DNA of 6,648 nucleotides, from the NCBI GenBank assembly GCA_019420045.1, contig JAHZHY010000285.1, forward strand, positions 14,911-21,558, read 5' to 3'. Shown in pieces: positions 6,471 through 6,648 of this stretch. How positions within the stretch are numbered: position 1 is the first letter of the stretch; each line of letters starts with the position of its first letter. A program made the position numbers and the translations under genes. Under the pieces are notes generated by a model. The model did no database searches, was not told the DNA's origin, and saw nothing but the letters and a program-made list of their open reading frames with translations. The DNA is from Clostridiales bacterium (lineage in GTDB: Bacteria > Bacillota > Clostridia > Oscillospirales > Butyricicoccaceae).

Positions 6471-6500
6471 ACATAATATATACCATGATATATATTATGT
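6471..6500. promoter_or_regulatory. Perfect inverted repeat, likely VapBC operator
   Basis: ACATAATATATA (6471-6482) and TATATATTATGT (6489-6500) are exact reverse complements, 12 bp each, around a 6-bp centre CCATGA. The repeat lies between the -35 box and the ribosome site of vapB, covering the spacer and -10 region. VapB-type antitoxins commonly bind such AT-rich palindromes to repress their own operon. Binding here is inferred from position and symmetry. Confidence 0.85.
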
Positions 6501-6505
6501 GTCAA
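6477..6505 (-). promoter_or_regulatory. Sigma-A-type promoter of vapBC
   Basis: A perfect -35 box TTGACA (6505-6500) is followed after 17 nt by TATATA (6482-6477), a partial -10 match. An alternative TATATT occurs 2 nt further on, at a less favourable 19-nt spacing. The promoter begins 15 nt after the sortase stop codon, lies within the inverted repeat and leads directly into the vapB ribosome site. It could also supply the stalk-domain gene downstream. Confidence 0.75.
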
Positions 6506-6520
6506 TAGGCTCTACTTATT

Positions 6521-6648
6521 CTATCTCACCAGCTTGGCCTGGACACACCAGCGATATTCTGGCTGATCCCGTACGCAGGTGATCAGAGTGATAATGTCGT
6601 TTTCCCGGGCCGAGAGCACCGATACATCGGTGGCAGCGATCTTGGCCC
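6521..6648 (-). CDS. Sortase, C-terminal fragment (5' part outside window)
   Basis: An open frame enters at the right edge and ends at TAG 6523-6521, giving 41 visible residues that begin AKIAATDVSVL. It contains TLITC, the catalytic-cysteine strand of sortases, and an arginine (EYRW) 8 residues after the cysteine, followed by a VQAKLV end strand. Cys and Arg at this spacing, with a hydrophobic final strand, are the standard sortase C-terminus; the catalytic His lies outside the window. No transmembrane tail follows, which argues against a typical pilus class C enzyme and favours a class B- or D-like one. Sortases cleave a C-terminal sorting signal and join the protein to the wall or to another pilin. 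The giant surface protein downstream is the obvious candidate substrate. No terminator is seen between this gene and the vapBC promoter. Confidence 0.82.
   Translation of the reverse strand, partial: AKIAATDVSVLSARENDIITLITCVRDQPEYRWCVQAKLVR

Overview
The window looks like part of a surface-display locus from a low-to-moderate-GC Gram-positive gut-type Firmicute, probably a clostridial lineage such as Oscillospiraceae or Lachnospiraceae. The evidence is a very long signal-peptide protein with a thioester-type head and tandem CnaB/SpaA-like domains, a sortase tail, a copper-amine-oxidase-like stalk domain protein and strong purine-rich ribosome sites. The genus cannot be fixed from the sequence alone. 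Every supported gene lies on the minus strand, so transcription runs from the right edge (6648) to the left edge (1).

In transcription order the layout is as follows. (1) 6648-6521 is the C-terminal end of a sortase, carrying the TLITC active-site motif. (2) 6505-6471 is a compact promoter overlapping a perfect 12-bp inverted repeat, the likely autoregulatory operator of a toxin-antitoxin pair. (3) vapB (6456-6226) and vapC (6229-5828) overlap by 4 nt and resemble the MvpA/MvpT (VapBC) type II systems. (4) 5794-5033 is a small exported protein with one stalk domain and an unrecognised C-terminal half. (5) 5022-4992 is a strong hairpin terminator. (6) 4959-1 and beyond is a giant surface protein of at least 1653 residues: signal peptide, thioester-like head, proline-rich linker, 14 tandem CnaB domains and the start of another domain. 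Its C-terminus, where a sortase signal and membrane anchor would be expected, lies outside the window.

The likely logic is that the giant protein is exported, stiffened by intramolecular isopeptide bonds and attached to the wall by a sortase, with the head positioned away from the cell to bind a target, perhaps covalently. The sortase at the right edge is the natural candidate enzyme. The VapBC pair sits between sortase and substrate, has its own promoter, and uses codons that its neighbours nearly or completely avoid, so it looks like an insertion into the locus. The terminator lies only 32 nt before the giant gene's start, which raises the question of how that gene is expressed.

A plus-strand open frame of about 1.5 kb codons over 28-4644 is not a gene. 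It is the exact codon-register mirror of the giant gene and exists because that gene almost never uses TTA, CTA or TCA.
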